64,000 nucleotides of DNA from an uncultured Lachnospiraceae bacterium (GCA_947588995.1 CANPZI010000009.1:1-64000), one strand, 5' to 3'; positions 10,877-19,525 are shown, counted from the stretch's first letter. Numbers and translations are program-made. Notes: generated from the letters alone by a model not told the origin.

Positions 10877-12779
10877 AAAGTCTTCTTTGGAAAAATTATC
10901 ATCGCCCGAACAGCTGGATAAGATGATCGTGATCACGCCGCCTTCTTTTTGGATGGCGTTGATCGGGGCAGGAGTAATCATTGCCGGCGCGCTGGCGTGG
11001 TCCATTCTGGGGCGGCTGCCGATCAATGTGGAAGCGCAGGGGATCTATGTGAATAACGGGGGCGTGTATTCGGTATACGCTGAGTCGGCCGGCGTGGTTG
11101 AGAGACTGGCGGTGCAGAAGGGGGACGAGATCAAAGAGGGGGAAGTCATAGCCTACCTGAACGCGGACGATCTGGAACAGAAGCTGGGCAATTATGAGAC
11201 GAGAATAGCGAATATAGAGGCGGTTACGATGGATTCTCAGGGCGACGTTGTCACGGCGGACAATGAGAGTCTGATTGAGATTAAAGGGCAGCTTTTGACG
11301 ATCGACCAGAATCTGTGGCAGGATCAGCAGCTCCTGGAGATGTATTCGGAAGATGTGGCCGCGCAGCGGCAGGTGACTGACGAGGCGGAACGGAGTCTGC
11401 AGGAAGCGGAAACCGCTTATTACAACAGCCTGAATACCGGGGACAGTACCGGTGAACAGCTGGCATACACGGAGGCGCAGAACGATCTGGCCAATGCGAG
11501 CGCCTATCTGCAGGAGGCCTATGCCGGCCTCGACCAGGCGAATGTGGCCTACAGTCAGGCGAAAGGGCAGTACCAGAACATAGAGGAGCAGTATGACAAG
11601 CTGGTGGCGCAGGAACAGGCGCTGCAGAAGGTCGCTGATGACGCGTGGGCCGCGTTCGCGGCGAAATATAAGGAGATAAAGCACTCCGAACCGGAACGGA
11701 ATAATGCCTCAGAGACTTACAAATCTGAATCGGATGAACCTCTCAAATCGCTGCTGGAAACCTATGGCACGGCGCAGACCGCCTATGAGAGTTATGTCGA
11801 GGAGGGACGGGAAGCCAAAGCGCAGCTTGCCTCCAGCATGGGGCAGTATGAAGTGGAGATGGATGCGGCGAGAGAGACGCGCGACAACTATCAGGATGAT
11901 GTGAACAGCTATGCCTGGCAGAAAGAAAGCGCGGCGGCGGACTATGAGGGCGCCAAGGACAATTATCTGGCGCGTCTTGCCGCGCTGGGAGCGGCACAGA
12001 CCAGACAGACGCAGCTGTCCAACGACTACTCGAGGGCGCTGAATACATACAGCACGGAGCAGGCGAAGCTCGACAATCTGCTGGATTCCCTCGCCAGAGC
12101 GGAGGTTCAGGTGGAGAGTGACAAGCGGAGCCTGGACGAACAGACGGCGACGATATACAGTCAGTTTGCCGCAACCAAGGCGGCTGCCATCGATCAGCTT
12201 GCGCTGGAATCCGAGCAGTATCAGGACCAGTTGGACAAATGTGTGGTGACTTCGACGGTGAGCGGCAAGGTGACGGACATAGCGGTGGTGCAGGGCAGCG
12301 CCGTCAACCAGGGCAGCGAGCTGCTTAAGGTACAGCAGGTCGGGGAAACGGAGAATGAAGTGATCTGTTATGTGCCGTTAAATGACGGCAAGAAGATCAC
12401 GGAAGGGATGGAAGTGCTGCTCTATCCGTCAACGGTGAACAAGCAGGAATACGGGCACATGAGCGGCACCGTGCTGCATGTGGATCCCTATGTGGCATCG
12501 ACCGAGGATCTGCGCAATAAGCTGGGCAACGACAGTCTGGTGCAGGCTTTCCAGCAGAGCGGCCCTGTGGTGGCCGTGGAGTGCAGGCTGCAGAAGGATG
12601 CTTCCACGAGCAGCGGATATTACTGGTCGAGCGACAAGGGCAGCGATGTGGCGCTGGCGGAAGGCACGATGATGGAGGCCAGCATTGTCCTGGAGGAAAA
12701 AGCGCCGATTACCATGTTAGTGCCATATATCAAGGAAAAGCTGACCATCAAGACCGAGGACAGTCAGGAGAAAGAATAA
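10860..12779 (+). CDS. NHLM-type bacteriocin export membrane-fusion protein (HlyD family)
   Basis: A 639-residue membrane-fusion protein. An N-terminal cytoplasmic segment is followed by a transmembrane helix (about residues 26-50, 'FWMALIGAGVIIAGALAW'), a first lipoyl/barrel half ('GVVERLAVQKGDEIKEGEVI'), a very long Ala/Gln/Glu-rich coiled coil (about 100-455), and the second lipoyl half ('TVSGKVTDIAVVQGSAVNQG'). This is the arrangement of the NHLM bacteriocin system secretion protein family. It pairs with the two following ABC proteins to carry leader-cleaved peptides out of the cell. The start at 10860 follows GGAGGG and overlaps the sigma factor gene. Confidence 0.9.
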   Translation: MAELFRKSSLEKLSSPEQLDKMIVITPPSFWMALIGAGVIIAGALAWSILGRLPINVEAQGIYVNNGGVYSVYAESAGVVERLAVQKGDEIKEGEVIAYLNADDLEQKLGNYETRIANIEAVTMDSQGDVVTADNESLIEIKGQLLTIDQNLWQDQQLLEMYSEDVAAQRQVTDEAERSLQEAETAYYNSLNTGDSTGEQLAYTEAQNDLANASAYLQEAYAGLDQANVAYSQAKGQYQNIEEQYDKLVAQEQALQKVADDAWAAFAAKYKEIKHSEPERNNASETYKSESDEPLKSLLETYGTAQTAYESYVEEGREAKAQLASSMGQYEVEMDAARETRDNYQDDVNSYAWQKESAAADYEGAKDNYLARLAALGAAQTRQTQLSNDYSRALNTYSTEQAKLDNLLDSLARAEVQVESDKRSLDEQTATIYSQFAATKAAAIDQLALESEQYQDQLDKCVVTSTVSGKVTDIAVVQGSAVNQGSELLKVQQVGETENEVICYVPLNDGKKITEGMEVLLYPSTVNKQEYGHMSGTVLHVDPYVASTEDLRNKLGNDSLVQAFQQSGPVVAVECRLQKDASTSSGYYWSSDKGSDVALAEGTMMEASIVLEEKAPITMLVPYIKEKLTIKTEDSQEKE

Positions 12780-12788
12780 GGGAGAGCC

Positions 12789-14933
12789 ATGGATAAAAAA
12801 TATGCAAAAACGCCCACGGTATTTCAGATGGAAGCTACCGAGTGCGGGGCGGCTTCCCTGTCGATGGTGATGGGCTATTACGGACGGCATATGGCCTTAG
12901 AGCAGATGCGCATCGAGACCGGCGTCTCCAGAGACGGCTGCAATGCCAAAAATATCCTGCGCGCCGCCAGAAAATTCGGCATGGAGGCGAAAGGGTACCG
13001 CAAAAGTCTGGAGGGCCTGCTGGAGTGCAAGCCGCCCTGTATTATTCACTGGAATTTCAACCATTTTGTCGTGTGGGAGGGCGTAAAGGGAAACTATGCC
13101 TACATCAACGATCCGGCGATGGGAAGGCGGAAACTCACGCTGGAGGAGATCGATGACTGTTTTACCGGCATTGTGCTTACCTTTGAAGTCGCGGCAGGAT
13201 TTGAAAAACTCCGGCAGAAGAGGACGCTGTTTGCGTTCGCAAGCGCCAGATTAAAGGGGCAGTACGCCGCGCTGATTGCCCTGGTCGTCATCGGCCTTTT
13301 TCTGGTCTTTCCCGGCCTGGTGATCCCGGTGTTTTCGCAGGTGTTTATCGACAATATTCTGCTGGGCGGCAATACCGGGTGGATGAGCGCTTTCCTCGCC
13401 GCGATGTGTTTTACGGTGCTGTTTCAGGCCGCGCTGACTTATTACCGGGGGATGCTGCTGCAGAAACTGCAGAATAAAATGGCGCTGATCTCTGCCCACG
13501 GCTTCCTGACGCATATGTTCCGGCTGCCGATGAGTTTCTTTGACCAGAGATATTCGGGCGATCTGGCAGACCGCGTGAATAATAATAACAACGTGAATAC
13601 GTTTCTGGCGGGCGATCTGGCGGAGACGGTGTTGAATATTCTGGTGGCGGCGTTCTATCTGCTCTTACTCCTGGTGTACAGTCCGCTTCTGACCCTGATC
13701 GGCGTGGCTAGCGTTGCGCTGAATCTGCTGATCGTCAAATTCGGCTCGGATGCGATTTCCAGTTATACCATGAAGCTGCAGCAGGATCAGGGCAAGCTGG
13801 CGGGCGCGGTGTTCGCCGGTCTGAATATCACGAGTACCCTGAAAGCCTCCGGGGTGGAGAATGAGTACATCGGACGGATTCAGGGATATTATGCCAAGAC
13901 CATTCTGCTGGAACAGCAGGTTGGGAAAAAGCAGCAGATGTTGGATGCGATTCCGGAGACGGCGCAGCAGATCGGCAACGTGCTGGTGATGATGGCGGGC
14001 GGCGTGCTGGTGATTCAGGGCAGGATGACGGCAGGTATGTTGGTGGCCTACACGAGTCTCCTTGCCTCCTTTACCGAGCCGATCAACCAGTTGGTCGCTT
14101 TTATCCAGAAGATGCAGACGGCCAAGGCGGATATGAGCCGTGTGGAAGATATCATGAAATATGCGGAGGATGAAAAGTACGCGGAGCATGAGACTGTCCC
14201 CATGACCGCGAAGCTGACGGGCGACATAGAATTGCGGGACATTGCTTTCGGTTACAGTATTCTGGAAAAACCGCTGGTGGAAAATTTCAGTTTTCATCTT
14301 CCCTGCGGCAGTTCCATTGCCTTTGTGGGGGCTTCCGGGTGCGGCAAGTCCACGGTATCCAAGGTGATCAGCGGCTTATATCTGCCGTGGTCCGGGGAGG
14401 TTCTGATGGACGGTGTCGACAGCCGTAAGATCCCGAAGGAGATTCTCTCCTCCAGCGTCTCTACGGTGAGTCAGAGCATCACGCTGTTTTCCGGCACGAT
14501 TCGGGATAATCTCACGATGTGGAACCGCAATATCATGGATGAGGATATGGTGCGGGCGGCCAAGGATGCCTGCATTCATGATGTGATCACCTCCAAACCC
14601 GGCGCGTATGATTTCGTGCTGACAGAGGGAGGCGGCAACCTGTCCGGCGGACAGAGACAGCGGCTGGAAATCGCCAGAGCGCTGGTGACCAATCCCAGTA
14701 TTCTGATTATGGATGAAGCTACCAGCGCCTTAGACCCGATTGTGGAAAAAAAGATTATCGACAATATCAAGCGTCGTGGCTGCACCTGTGTGATCGTGGC
14801 GCACAGACTGTCCGCCATTCGGGACTGCGACGAGATCATCGTGATGGAGCACGGCAAGATCGTCCAGCGGGGGACGCATCAGGAGCTGGCACAGAAGGAA
14901 GGGCACTATCAGAGGTTGATTCAGAACATCTAG
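12789..14933 (+). CDS. NHLM-type peptidase-containing ABC transporter (C39 protease, permease, ATPase)
   Basis: A 714-residue exporter in three parts. The N-terminal C39 peptidase has its catalytic Cys in MEATECGAASL (C19), His in HWNFNHFVVWEG (H92) and Asp in YINDPAMG (D108). A six-helix transmembrane domain covers about residues 155-430. The ATPase has Walker A GASGCGKST, signature LSGGQRQR and Walker B ILIMDEATSALD. C39 peptidases cut leaders after Gly-Gly, matching the two Gly-Gly precursors encoded downstream on the other strand. It matches the NHLM family peptidase/ATP-binding protein and lies 9 bp after the HlyD-like gene. All catalytic residues are present. Confidence 0.95.
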   Translation: MDKKYAKTPTVFQMEATECGAASLSMVMGYYGRHMALEQMRIETGVSRDGCNAKNILRAARKFGMEAKGYRKSLEGLLECKPPCIIHWNFNHFVVWEGVKGNYAYINDPAMGRRKLTLEEIDDCFTGIVLTFEVAAGFEKLRQKRTLFAFASARLKGQYAALIALVVIGLFLVFPGLVIPVFSQVFIDNILLGGNTGWMSAFLAAMCFTVLFQAALTYYRGMLLQKLQNKMALISAHGFLTHMFRLPMSFFDQRYSGDLADRVNNNNNVNTFLAGDLAETVLNILVAAFYLLLLLVYSPLLTLIGVASVALNLLIVKFGSDAISSYTMKLQQDQGKLAGAVFAGLNITSTLKASGVENEYIGRIQGYYAKTILLEQQVGKKQQMLDAIPETAQQIGNVLVMMAGGVLVIQGRMTAGMLVAYTSLLASFTEPINQLVAFIQKMQTAKADMSRVEDIMKYAEDEKYAEHETVPMTAKLTGDIELRDIAFGYSILEKPLVENFSFHLPCGSSIAFVGASGCGKSTVSKVISGLYLPWSGEVLMDGVDSRKIPKEILSSSVSTVSQSITLFSGTIRDNLTMWNRNIMDEDMVRAAKDACIHDVITSKPGAYDFVLTEGGGNLSGGQRQRLEIARALVTNPSILIMDEATSALDPIVEKKIIDNIKRRGCTCVIVAHRLSAIRDCDEIIVMEHGKIVQRGTHQELAQKEGHYQRLIQNI

Positions 14934-14945
14934 GAGGTTATGCAC

Positions 14946-17495
14946 ATGGAGTGTATCAGTATCCAGGGAGGCCAGATGTATGTTACCCCGGATAATACGG
15001 CGGTTTATGAGGTCGCAGAAGGGCATGTGCTGGTGTATCTGTTCCCCTATACAGACCAAAAAGCGGGAAGAAGGCTGTTTTTGGCGGAGATGACCGAGGG
15101 GGAGCAGATCCCCGGTTTCGCGGCTGACGAAGGGCAGCTCGGCGTATGGAGACTCGGCATGGTCGCGCTGGACAAAGCACAGATTCTGGTGCGCGGGGAG
15201 CGGCAGACGGATGAGGACAGAGAGAGATTCGCCGCCCGTGTCGGTGTCAGGCTTGCGGACGTGTCGGAGTATACGGAGCAGCTCATAGAGAAGTACAACA
15301 TCAACATCATCAAGGAAGAGGGCTATATCTACGCCACCGCGAGGGAGCAGAAGAACACTTACGAGAAAAGCCTCGAGATTATCTACCGGCTGTTCCGTTC
15401 CAAAAGAGAGAAGCAGATGACGCCGGAATCCGGAAACCGGGTCTATGACAGTCTGGCCTGGCTGTGCGACCGGATGAATATTTCGATGGCGAGTTACGAC
15501 AAGATTCAGGAGTGCTGCGGTCGCCGCTTCACCGTCGCCGATGTGGCGAGAGTCTCGCATTTTATTCTGCGTGAGGTGGTGCTGGAGCCGCGCTGGTACA
15601 GGCGGGACAGCGGCCCGATCCTGGCTTATCGGCAAAAGGATCACACGCCGGTTCCCTGCGTCCCCGCGGGGCCGGGAAGATACATAGCCTACGATGTGCA
15701 AAAGCGGACGACCTGTCCGGTGGACGACGAGTTCGCACGGCAGCTCGGGGTGAAGGGGGAGATGCTCTACCGCCCTTTCCCGGACAAAAAGATCAATGCG
15801 AAAGACTTGTTTCTCTTTGGCATGAAGCAGGTGCATGGAAGCGATGTGGCGCGGTTTATTCTGCTGGCTCTTGTGGGGACGCTGGTTGGTCTGCTGATGC
15901 CGCTGATGAATGAGCAGCTCTACGACAGATTCATCCCCATGGGCAACCGCTCCGGTCTGATACAGATCTGTCTGGTGCTCTTAGCCTGCACGATCGGCAA
16001 CCTGAGTTTTACGATCGTCAAGAATCTGGCGGCTTTTCGAAGTATGAACGCCATGGAGTACGCGGTGCAGAGCGCGGCCTATGACAGGCTCTTTAATCTG
16101 CCGGAGAGTTTTCTGCGCAAGTATGATTCCGCCGATCTGGGGCAGAGAGTGATGGGAATTTCGGAGATCTACAATATGATTGCTGATGTGGCCATCAAGA
16201 GTCTGCTCAGCGCCGTCTTTTCCGTGATCTATCTGTTTAGAATGTTCGGCTATTCCAAACGGCTGAGCTGGATTTCGCTGCTGATGCTGCTTGCCTGCAG
16301 CGCGGTGATTGTGTGGATTGGCATCGTGCAGACCAAGTATGAGTCGAAGAAGATGGAGATCGACAGCAAGGCGAGCTCCATCATGTTCCAGTTTCTGACC
16401 GGCATCTCCAAGATCAGAATCGCGGGGGTGGAGAACCGGGCGTTATATGAATATCTGAAGCCCTACACGGAATCCCGCCGCATCAACATCCGCAAGGAGA
16501 GAATGTCCGTCGCCGTCAATACGCTGGTGCCGGCCATGAACACCGTGTTTTCCATTGTGCTGTACTATCTGATGATCAGGCACAGCATGTCGCTGTCCAT
16601 AGGTGCTTTTATGGGCTTTAATACGGCGTTCGGCGCTTTCTCCGGCGCGGTGCTGGAGATCGTCTCCGCCCTCCTGCAGCTCAATGATGTGAAGCCGGCC
16701 TATGACAGATGCAAAACCGTGCTGCAGGTTCTGCCGGAACTGGAGGAGGACACGGTGATGCCCGGCGCGCTGACCGGCGAGATTGAAGTAAACAACGTGT
16801 CTTTCTCGTATGACGAGACATCCGGCACGATTCTGCAGGATCTCTCCCTGCATATCCGGGCGGGAGAGTATATCGGCATCGTGGGCTCTTCCGGCAGCGG
16901 CAAATCCACGCTGCTGAAGCTGCTGCTGGGATTTGAGAAGCCGGATGTGGGTAAGATATACTATGACGGCAAAGACATCGACAGCATGGATAAACGTGAG
17001 CTGCGCAAGAAGTTCGGCGTCGTCCTGCAGGACGGCAAACTGATCAGCGGCAGCATCTACGACAACATTACGATCACGGCGCCCGGGGCGAAGATGGAGC
17101 AGGTGAAGCAGGTGGTAAAAGATGTGGGGCTGGAGGACGACATCAACCAGATGCCCATGGGGCTGCACACGGTACTGTCGGAGGGCAGCGGCACCATCTC
17201 CGGCGGCCAGCAGCAGCGTATCCTGATCGCCCGCGCCATCATGGGCAATCCCAGGATCATCTATTTTGACGAGGCCACATCCGCGCTGGACAATGTGACG
17301 CAGGCGATGGTGTGCGAGACCCTGGAGAAGCTGAAAGCGACGAGAGTGGTGATCGCGCACCGGTTGAGCACGGTGATGAACTGCGACAGGATACTGGTAT
17401 TGGAAAAAGGGACGCTGGTGGAGGAGGGCAGTTATCAGGAGCTGATGGACCAAAAAGGCAGATTCTATGAACTGGCGGTCCGGCAGATGGTCTAG
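14946..17495 (+). CDS. NHLM-type ABC transporter without peptidase (second ATPase/permease subunit)
   Basis: An 849-residue ABC protein. Instead of a C39 domain it has a ~290-residue N-terminal region that includes a cyclic-nucleotide-like beta segment (VYEVAEGHVLVYLF). Transmembrane helices follow (about 305-570), then an ATPase with Walker A GSSGSGKST, signature ISGGQQQR and Walker B IIYFDEATSALD. It matches the second ATP-binding protein of NHLM bacteriocin systems, which presumably forms a heterodimer with the peptidase-containing partner. AGGAGG directly after the previous stop lies 8 bases before ATG 14946 but only 2 before ATG 14940, so 14946 is chosen. It is convergent with the precursor genes. 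Confidence 0.92.
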   Translation: MECISIQGGQMYVTPDNTAVYEVAEGHVLVYLFPYTDQKAGRRLFLAEMTEGEQIPGFAADEGQLGVWRLGMVALDKAQILVRGERQTDEDRERFAARVGVRLADVSEYTEQLIEKYNINIIKEEGYIYATAREQKNTYEKSLEIIYRLFRSKREKQMTPESGNRVYDSLAWLCDRMNISMASYDKIQECCGRRFTVADVARVSHFILREVVLEPRWYRRDSGPILAYRQKDHTPVPCVPAGPGRYIAYDVQKRTTCPVDDEFARQLGVKGEMLYRPFPDKKINAKDLFLFGMKQVHGSDVARFILLALVGTLVGLLMPLMNEQLYDRFIPMGNRSGLIQICLVLLACTIGNLSFTIVKNLAAFRSMNAMEYAVQSAAYDRLFNLPESFLRKYDSADLGQRVMGISEIYNMIADVAIKSLLSAVFSVIYLFRMFGYSKRLSWISLLMLLACSAVIVWIGIVQTKYESKKMEIDSKASSIMFQFLTGISKIRIAGVENRALYEYLKPYTESRRINIRKERMSVAVNTLVPAMNTVFSIVLYYLMIRHSMSLSIGAFMGFNTAFGAFSGAVLEIVSALLQLNDVKPAYDRCKTVLQVLPELEEDTVMPGALTGEIEVNNVSFSYDETSGTILQDLSLHIRAGEYIGIVGSSGSGKSTLLKLLLGFEKPDVGKIYYDGKDIDSMDKRELRKKFGVVLQDGKLISGSIYDNITITAPGAKMEQVKQVVKDVGLEDDINQMPMGLHTVLSEGSGTISGGQQQRILIARAIMGNPRIIYFDEATSALDNVTQAMVCETLEKLKATRVVIAHRLSTVMNCDRILVLEKGTLVEEGSYQELMDQKGRFYELAVRQMV

Positions 17496-17515
17496 CCGCC
17501 GCACATGAGCGACAC

Positions 17516-17550
17516 AAAAAGATCCGGCAGCCCAAACGGCGTACCGGATC
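17516..17550 (-). terminator. Terminator of the precursor peptide genes
   Basis: GATCCGG (17521-17527) pairs with CCGGATC (17544-17550). Read on the minus strand the stem is followed by TTTTT (the complement of 17516-17520), so it ends the transcript of the two precursor genes in the convergent gap. The plus strand lacks a T-run here. Confidence 0.75.
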
Positions 17551-17591
17551 TGCTCTGCTGTATCTCTGGTGTGTTATGTACGATGGATGGC

Positions 17592-17903
17592 CTACCACTT
17601 GACACTGAAGATTTTTGCGAAACCCTTAAAGACATCGCCAAATCCATCCAATACATCGGCTATATCGCTGAATACGGAACCGCCCACGACAGCTTCCAGA
17701 TCGTCTTCGTTTAGGGAACCGTCCCCATCGCAGTACATATCCAGACCCTGGTGGAGAGCGGCGATATCCTCCATGTCCAGGTCTACGCCGTTCTCTTTCA
17801 GATATGCCTGCACATCCGTCTCACTCTCCTGCTTGAGCAGCGTTTCGGCAAAATCCTTGTCTGCCAGTAAAGTTTTCAGTTTTTCTTTCTGTTCATTTGT
17901 CAT
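17592..17903 (-). CDS. Nif11-type leader precursor peptide A2 (Gly-Gly cleavage site, Cys-free core)
   Basis: A 103-residue peptide. Residues 1-75 form a Nif11-like helical leader ending in 'NEDDLEAVVGG'. The predicted 28-residue core (76-103) starts SVFSDIADVLDGFGD and ends FAKIFSVKW: amphipathic, with five Phe and one Trp and no Cys. The leader is clearly related to that of A1 (shared 'ENG', 'D.EDI..L', 'DG.G.L..DDLE.V.GG' pattern) while the core is different. AGGAAGGTGACTTATC precedes the ATG. It lies 38 bp after A1 on the same strand, upstream of a minus-strand terminator and beside the NHLM exporter with its C39 protease. Unmodified bacteriocin or radical-SAM-modified RiPP are both possible. 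Confidence 0.85.
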   Translation of the reverse strand: MTNEQKEKLKTLLADKDFAETLLKQESETDVQAYLKENGVDLDMEDIAALHQGLDMYCDGDGSLNEDDLEAVVGGSVFSDIADVLDGFGDVFKGFAKIFSVKW

Positions 17904-17941
17904 GATAAGTCACCTTCCTTTATTTATTATATTATATGGTA

Positions 17942-18244
17942 TTAAGATAGATACACACGCCCGGCAGGACCGTGCCGAAGTGCTTCCCGTAATTTGAAGA
18001 GAGCCTCGCCCAGAGCGGGAGACACAGACGCGCCGCCGATCACGCTCTCCAGATCGTCGTCGGAGAGGTCGCCTTCACCGTCGTCGGTTTTCAGCGCGCT
18101 TTGGATGTCGGTGATCTCCACCGGACTTAATGTCAGCCCGTTTTCCATAAACAGTTTCTGCAACTCCTCCGGACTGTCTGCCTGCATCATTGCCTGGACA
18201 AAAGACTCTTCCGCAAACAGTTCCGCAATCTTCCCGTCGTCCAT
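17942..18244 (-). CDS. Nif11-type leader precursor peptide A1 (Gly-Gly cleavage site, Cys-free core)
   Basis: A 100-residue peptide. The leader (1-71) ends 'SDDDLESVIGG'. The predicted 29-residue core starts ASVSPALGEALFKLRE and ends RVYLS; it could form an amphipathic helix, has no Cys and little Ser/Thr. GAGGAGTGATACC before the ATG at 18244 fixes the start; an upstream in-frame extension falls inside the promoter -10. It would be transcribed from the minus-strand promoter at 18331-18359 with a leader of about 80 nt, together with A2. The Nif11 leader class is a family recognition from sequence pattern; export and cleavage by the nearby NHLM/C39 system is inferred. Confidence 0.82.
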   Translation of the reverse strand: MDDGKIAELFAEESFVQAMMQADSPEELQKLFMENGLTLSPVEITDIQSALKTDDGEGDLSDDDLESVIGGASVSPALGEALFKLREALRHGPAGRVYLS

Positions 18245-18330
18245 GGTATCACTCCTCTCTTCCTCTGATACGGGGTCGGCGGATGCCTGCGCCACACACC
18301 ACAGCGCCGCTGCCGCCGTTCTTATCTGTT

Positions 18331-18359
18331 TATACAACCCTGAGAGGTAAAGTGTTACA
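18331..18359 (-). promoter_or_regulatory. Minus-strand promoter of the precursor genes (TGTAAC-N16-TTGTATA)
   Basis: On the minus strand TGTAAC (complement of 18354-18359), 16 bases, then TTGTATA (complement of 18331-18337). The divergent promoter at 18386-18414 has the same two blocks with the same spacer. The -35 block carries the AAC typical of ECF promoters, and an AAATTTG block precedes it. Confidence 0.65.
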
Positions 18360-18385
18360 ACAAATTTGAAAAATTCCGAAAAATT

Positions 18386-18414
18386 TGTAACAAAAAGGCG
18401 GCGCGGCTTGTATA
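18386..18414 (+). promoter_or_regulatory. Plus-strand promoter of the radical SAM gene (TGTAAC-N16-TTGTATA)
   Basis: TGTAAC (18386-18391), 16 bases, then TTGTATA (18408-18414), about 22 bases before the annotated ATG. With its mirror copy it forms an inverted repeat (GTTAC...AAATTT / AAATTTGTAAC, 18354-18391) around an AT-rich centre that could serve both promoters as an UP element or regulator site. Confidence 0.65.
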
Positions 18415-18436
18415 TGTATATAAGAACAGATACAGC

Positions 18437-19525
18437 ATGAGCGGAGAGGACGGTAGGACAGGTATGGCGGACACGGCGAGGGAAGGCGGGACAGGATCCG
18501 GAGGAATGGGAAGAGAAAGGCAGGTCACAGACAGCCGCCGCAGGGCATATGATTCGCCGCGCCTACTCAATCTGGAGCTGACGACCAGATGCCCGCTGCG
18601 GTGTCCCCAGTGTTACTGTGAACTGGCAGGAGGCAGGGATATGCCGCTTGACACGGCGCTGTACTGGCTGGAGGAGGCTGCCCGAAACCACGTTGAGGAC
18701 ATCAGCTTAAGCGGCGGCGAAACCATGCTCTATGCGGATCTGGAGAAACTGATAGAGACCTGCAGCCGCCTGGGCATGGAGTCGAACATCGCCATCTCCG
18801 GCTACGGGGCGTCCGAGGAGAGACTGCGGCGATTGATAGACTGCGGTGTATCCCGTATCTTTGTTTCCTTAAACGGCAGCACGGAGGAGATAAACAGGCG
18901 CAGCAGAGACGGCTATGGACTGGCGCTGGAGGCTCTTAGGACGCTGCGGGAGATGCATTACGGGCAGACCTATATCAACTGGGTCATGCACTCTCATAAT
19001 ACGGCCGATTTCCCGAACCTCATTCGATTGGCGGAAACATGCGGCGCGGCGGCGGTCGTTGTGATGGTATTTAAGCCGGACGCGGCGCATCAGCGTTCGA
19101 GTATGCCGGGGACGGAGCAGATCAGGTGGATGGCGGAATATATCAGGGCATATCAGGGATCGGTAGAGATCAGGGTGGAATCGTGTTTCTCGCAGCTGTG
19201 CGCCCTGCTGGGGGACAGTTATTTTGTGAATCCCAACAGGGGGATCGCGAAAGGCTGCGGCGCAGGGCGTGACGGCATCAGCGTCAGCGTGGACGGGAAG
19301 CCCACCCCCTGCAGGCATTTGATGATAGAAGAGTCCTATCGGACGATCAGGGAGTATTGGGAGTCGTCGGCGGTATTAAGACAGCTCAGGGAGACGGAGG
19401 ACAGGATGGAAGAACCGTGCCGCAGCTGCAGGCTGCAGCGCTTCTGCCGCCCCTGCGTGGCGGTCTCCTGGCAGATGCGGGGCAGACTTTCCATGGGAGA
19501 GGAGAGTTGCGGTTTGTGGAAATAG
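18437..19525 (+). CDS. Radical SAM/SPASM protein, candidate precursor peptide maturase
   Basis: A 362-residue protein. The radical SAM cluster motif RCPLRCPQCYC (C52, C56, C59) is followed by SLSGGETML and a TIM-barrel-like middle. The C-terminal SPASM-type Cys set (GCGAGRDG..., PTPCRH, CRSCRLQRFCRPC) would hold auxiliary Fe-S clusters. Such proteins modify ribosomal peptides by epimerisation, thioether or C-C links, or residue excision. It is divergent from two Nif11-leader precursors and shares their promoter type, making it their likely maturase. Starts at 18464 or 18506 (GGAGG just before it) are possible, as the 18437 ATG has no clear ribosome site. Chemistry unknown: the cores lack Cys, so a thioether within the core is excluded. 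Confidence 0.85.
   Translation: MSGEDGRTGMADTAREGGTGSGGMGRERQVTDSRRRAYDSPRLLNLELTTRCPLRCPQCYCELAGGRDMPLDTALYWLEEAARNHVEDISLSGGETMLYADLEKLIETCSRLGMESNIAISGYGASEERLRRLIDCGVSRIFVSLNGSTEEINRRSRDGYGLALEALRTLREMHYGQTYINWVMHSHNTADFPNLIRLAETCGAAAVVVMVFKPDAAHQRSSMPGTEQIRWMAEYIRAYQGSVEIRVESCFSQLCALLGDSYFVNPNRGIAKGCGAGRDGISVSVDGKPTPCRHLMIEESYRTIREYWESSAVLRQLRETEDRMEEPCRSCRLQRFCRPCVAVSWQMRGRLSMGEESCGLWK

Noticed and set aside
17505-17997. Plus-strand small open frames opposite the precursor peptide A2
   Set aside because: They run antisense through the peptide gene and its terminator. The minus-strand reading has a ribosome site, Nif11 leader and Gly-Gly motif.
18245-18337. N-terminal extension of precursor A1 from a TTG
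   Set aside because: The putative start codon is part of the promoter -10 element; GAGGAGTG precedes the internal ATG at 18244.
18354-18391. Inverted repeat read as a stand-alone repressor operator
   Set aside because: It is explained by two back-to-back copies of the same promoter -35 block with an AAATTTG flank; an extra regulator is not needed, though not excluded.
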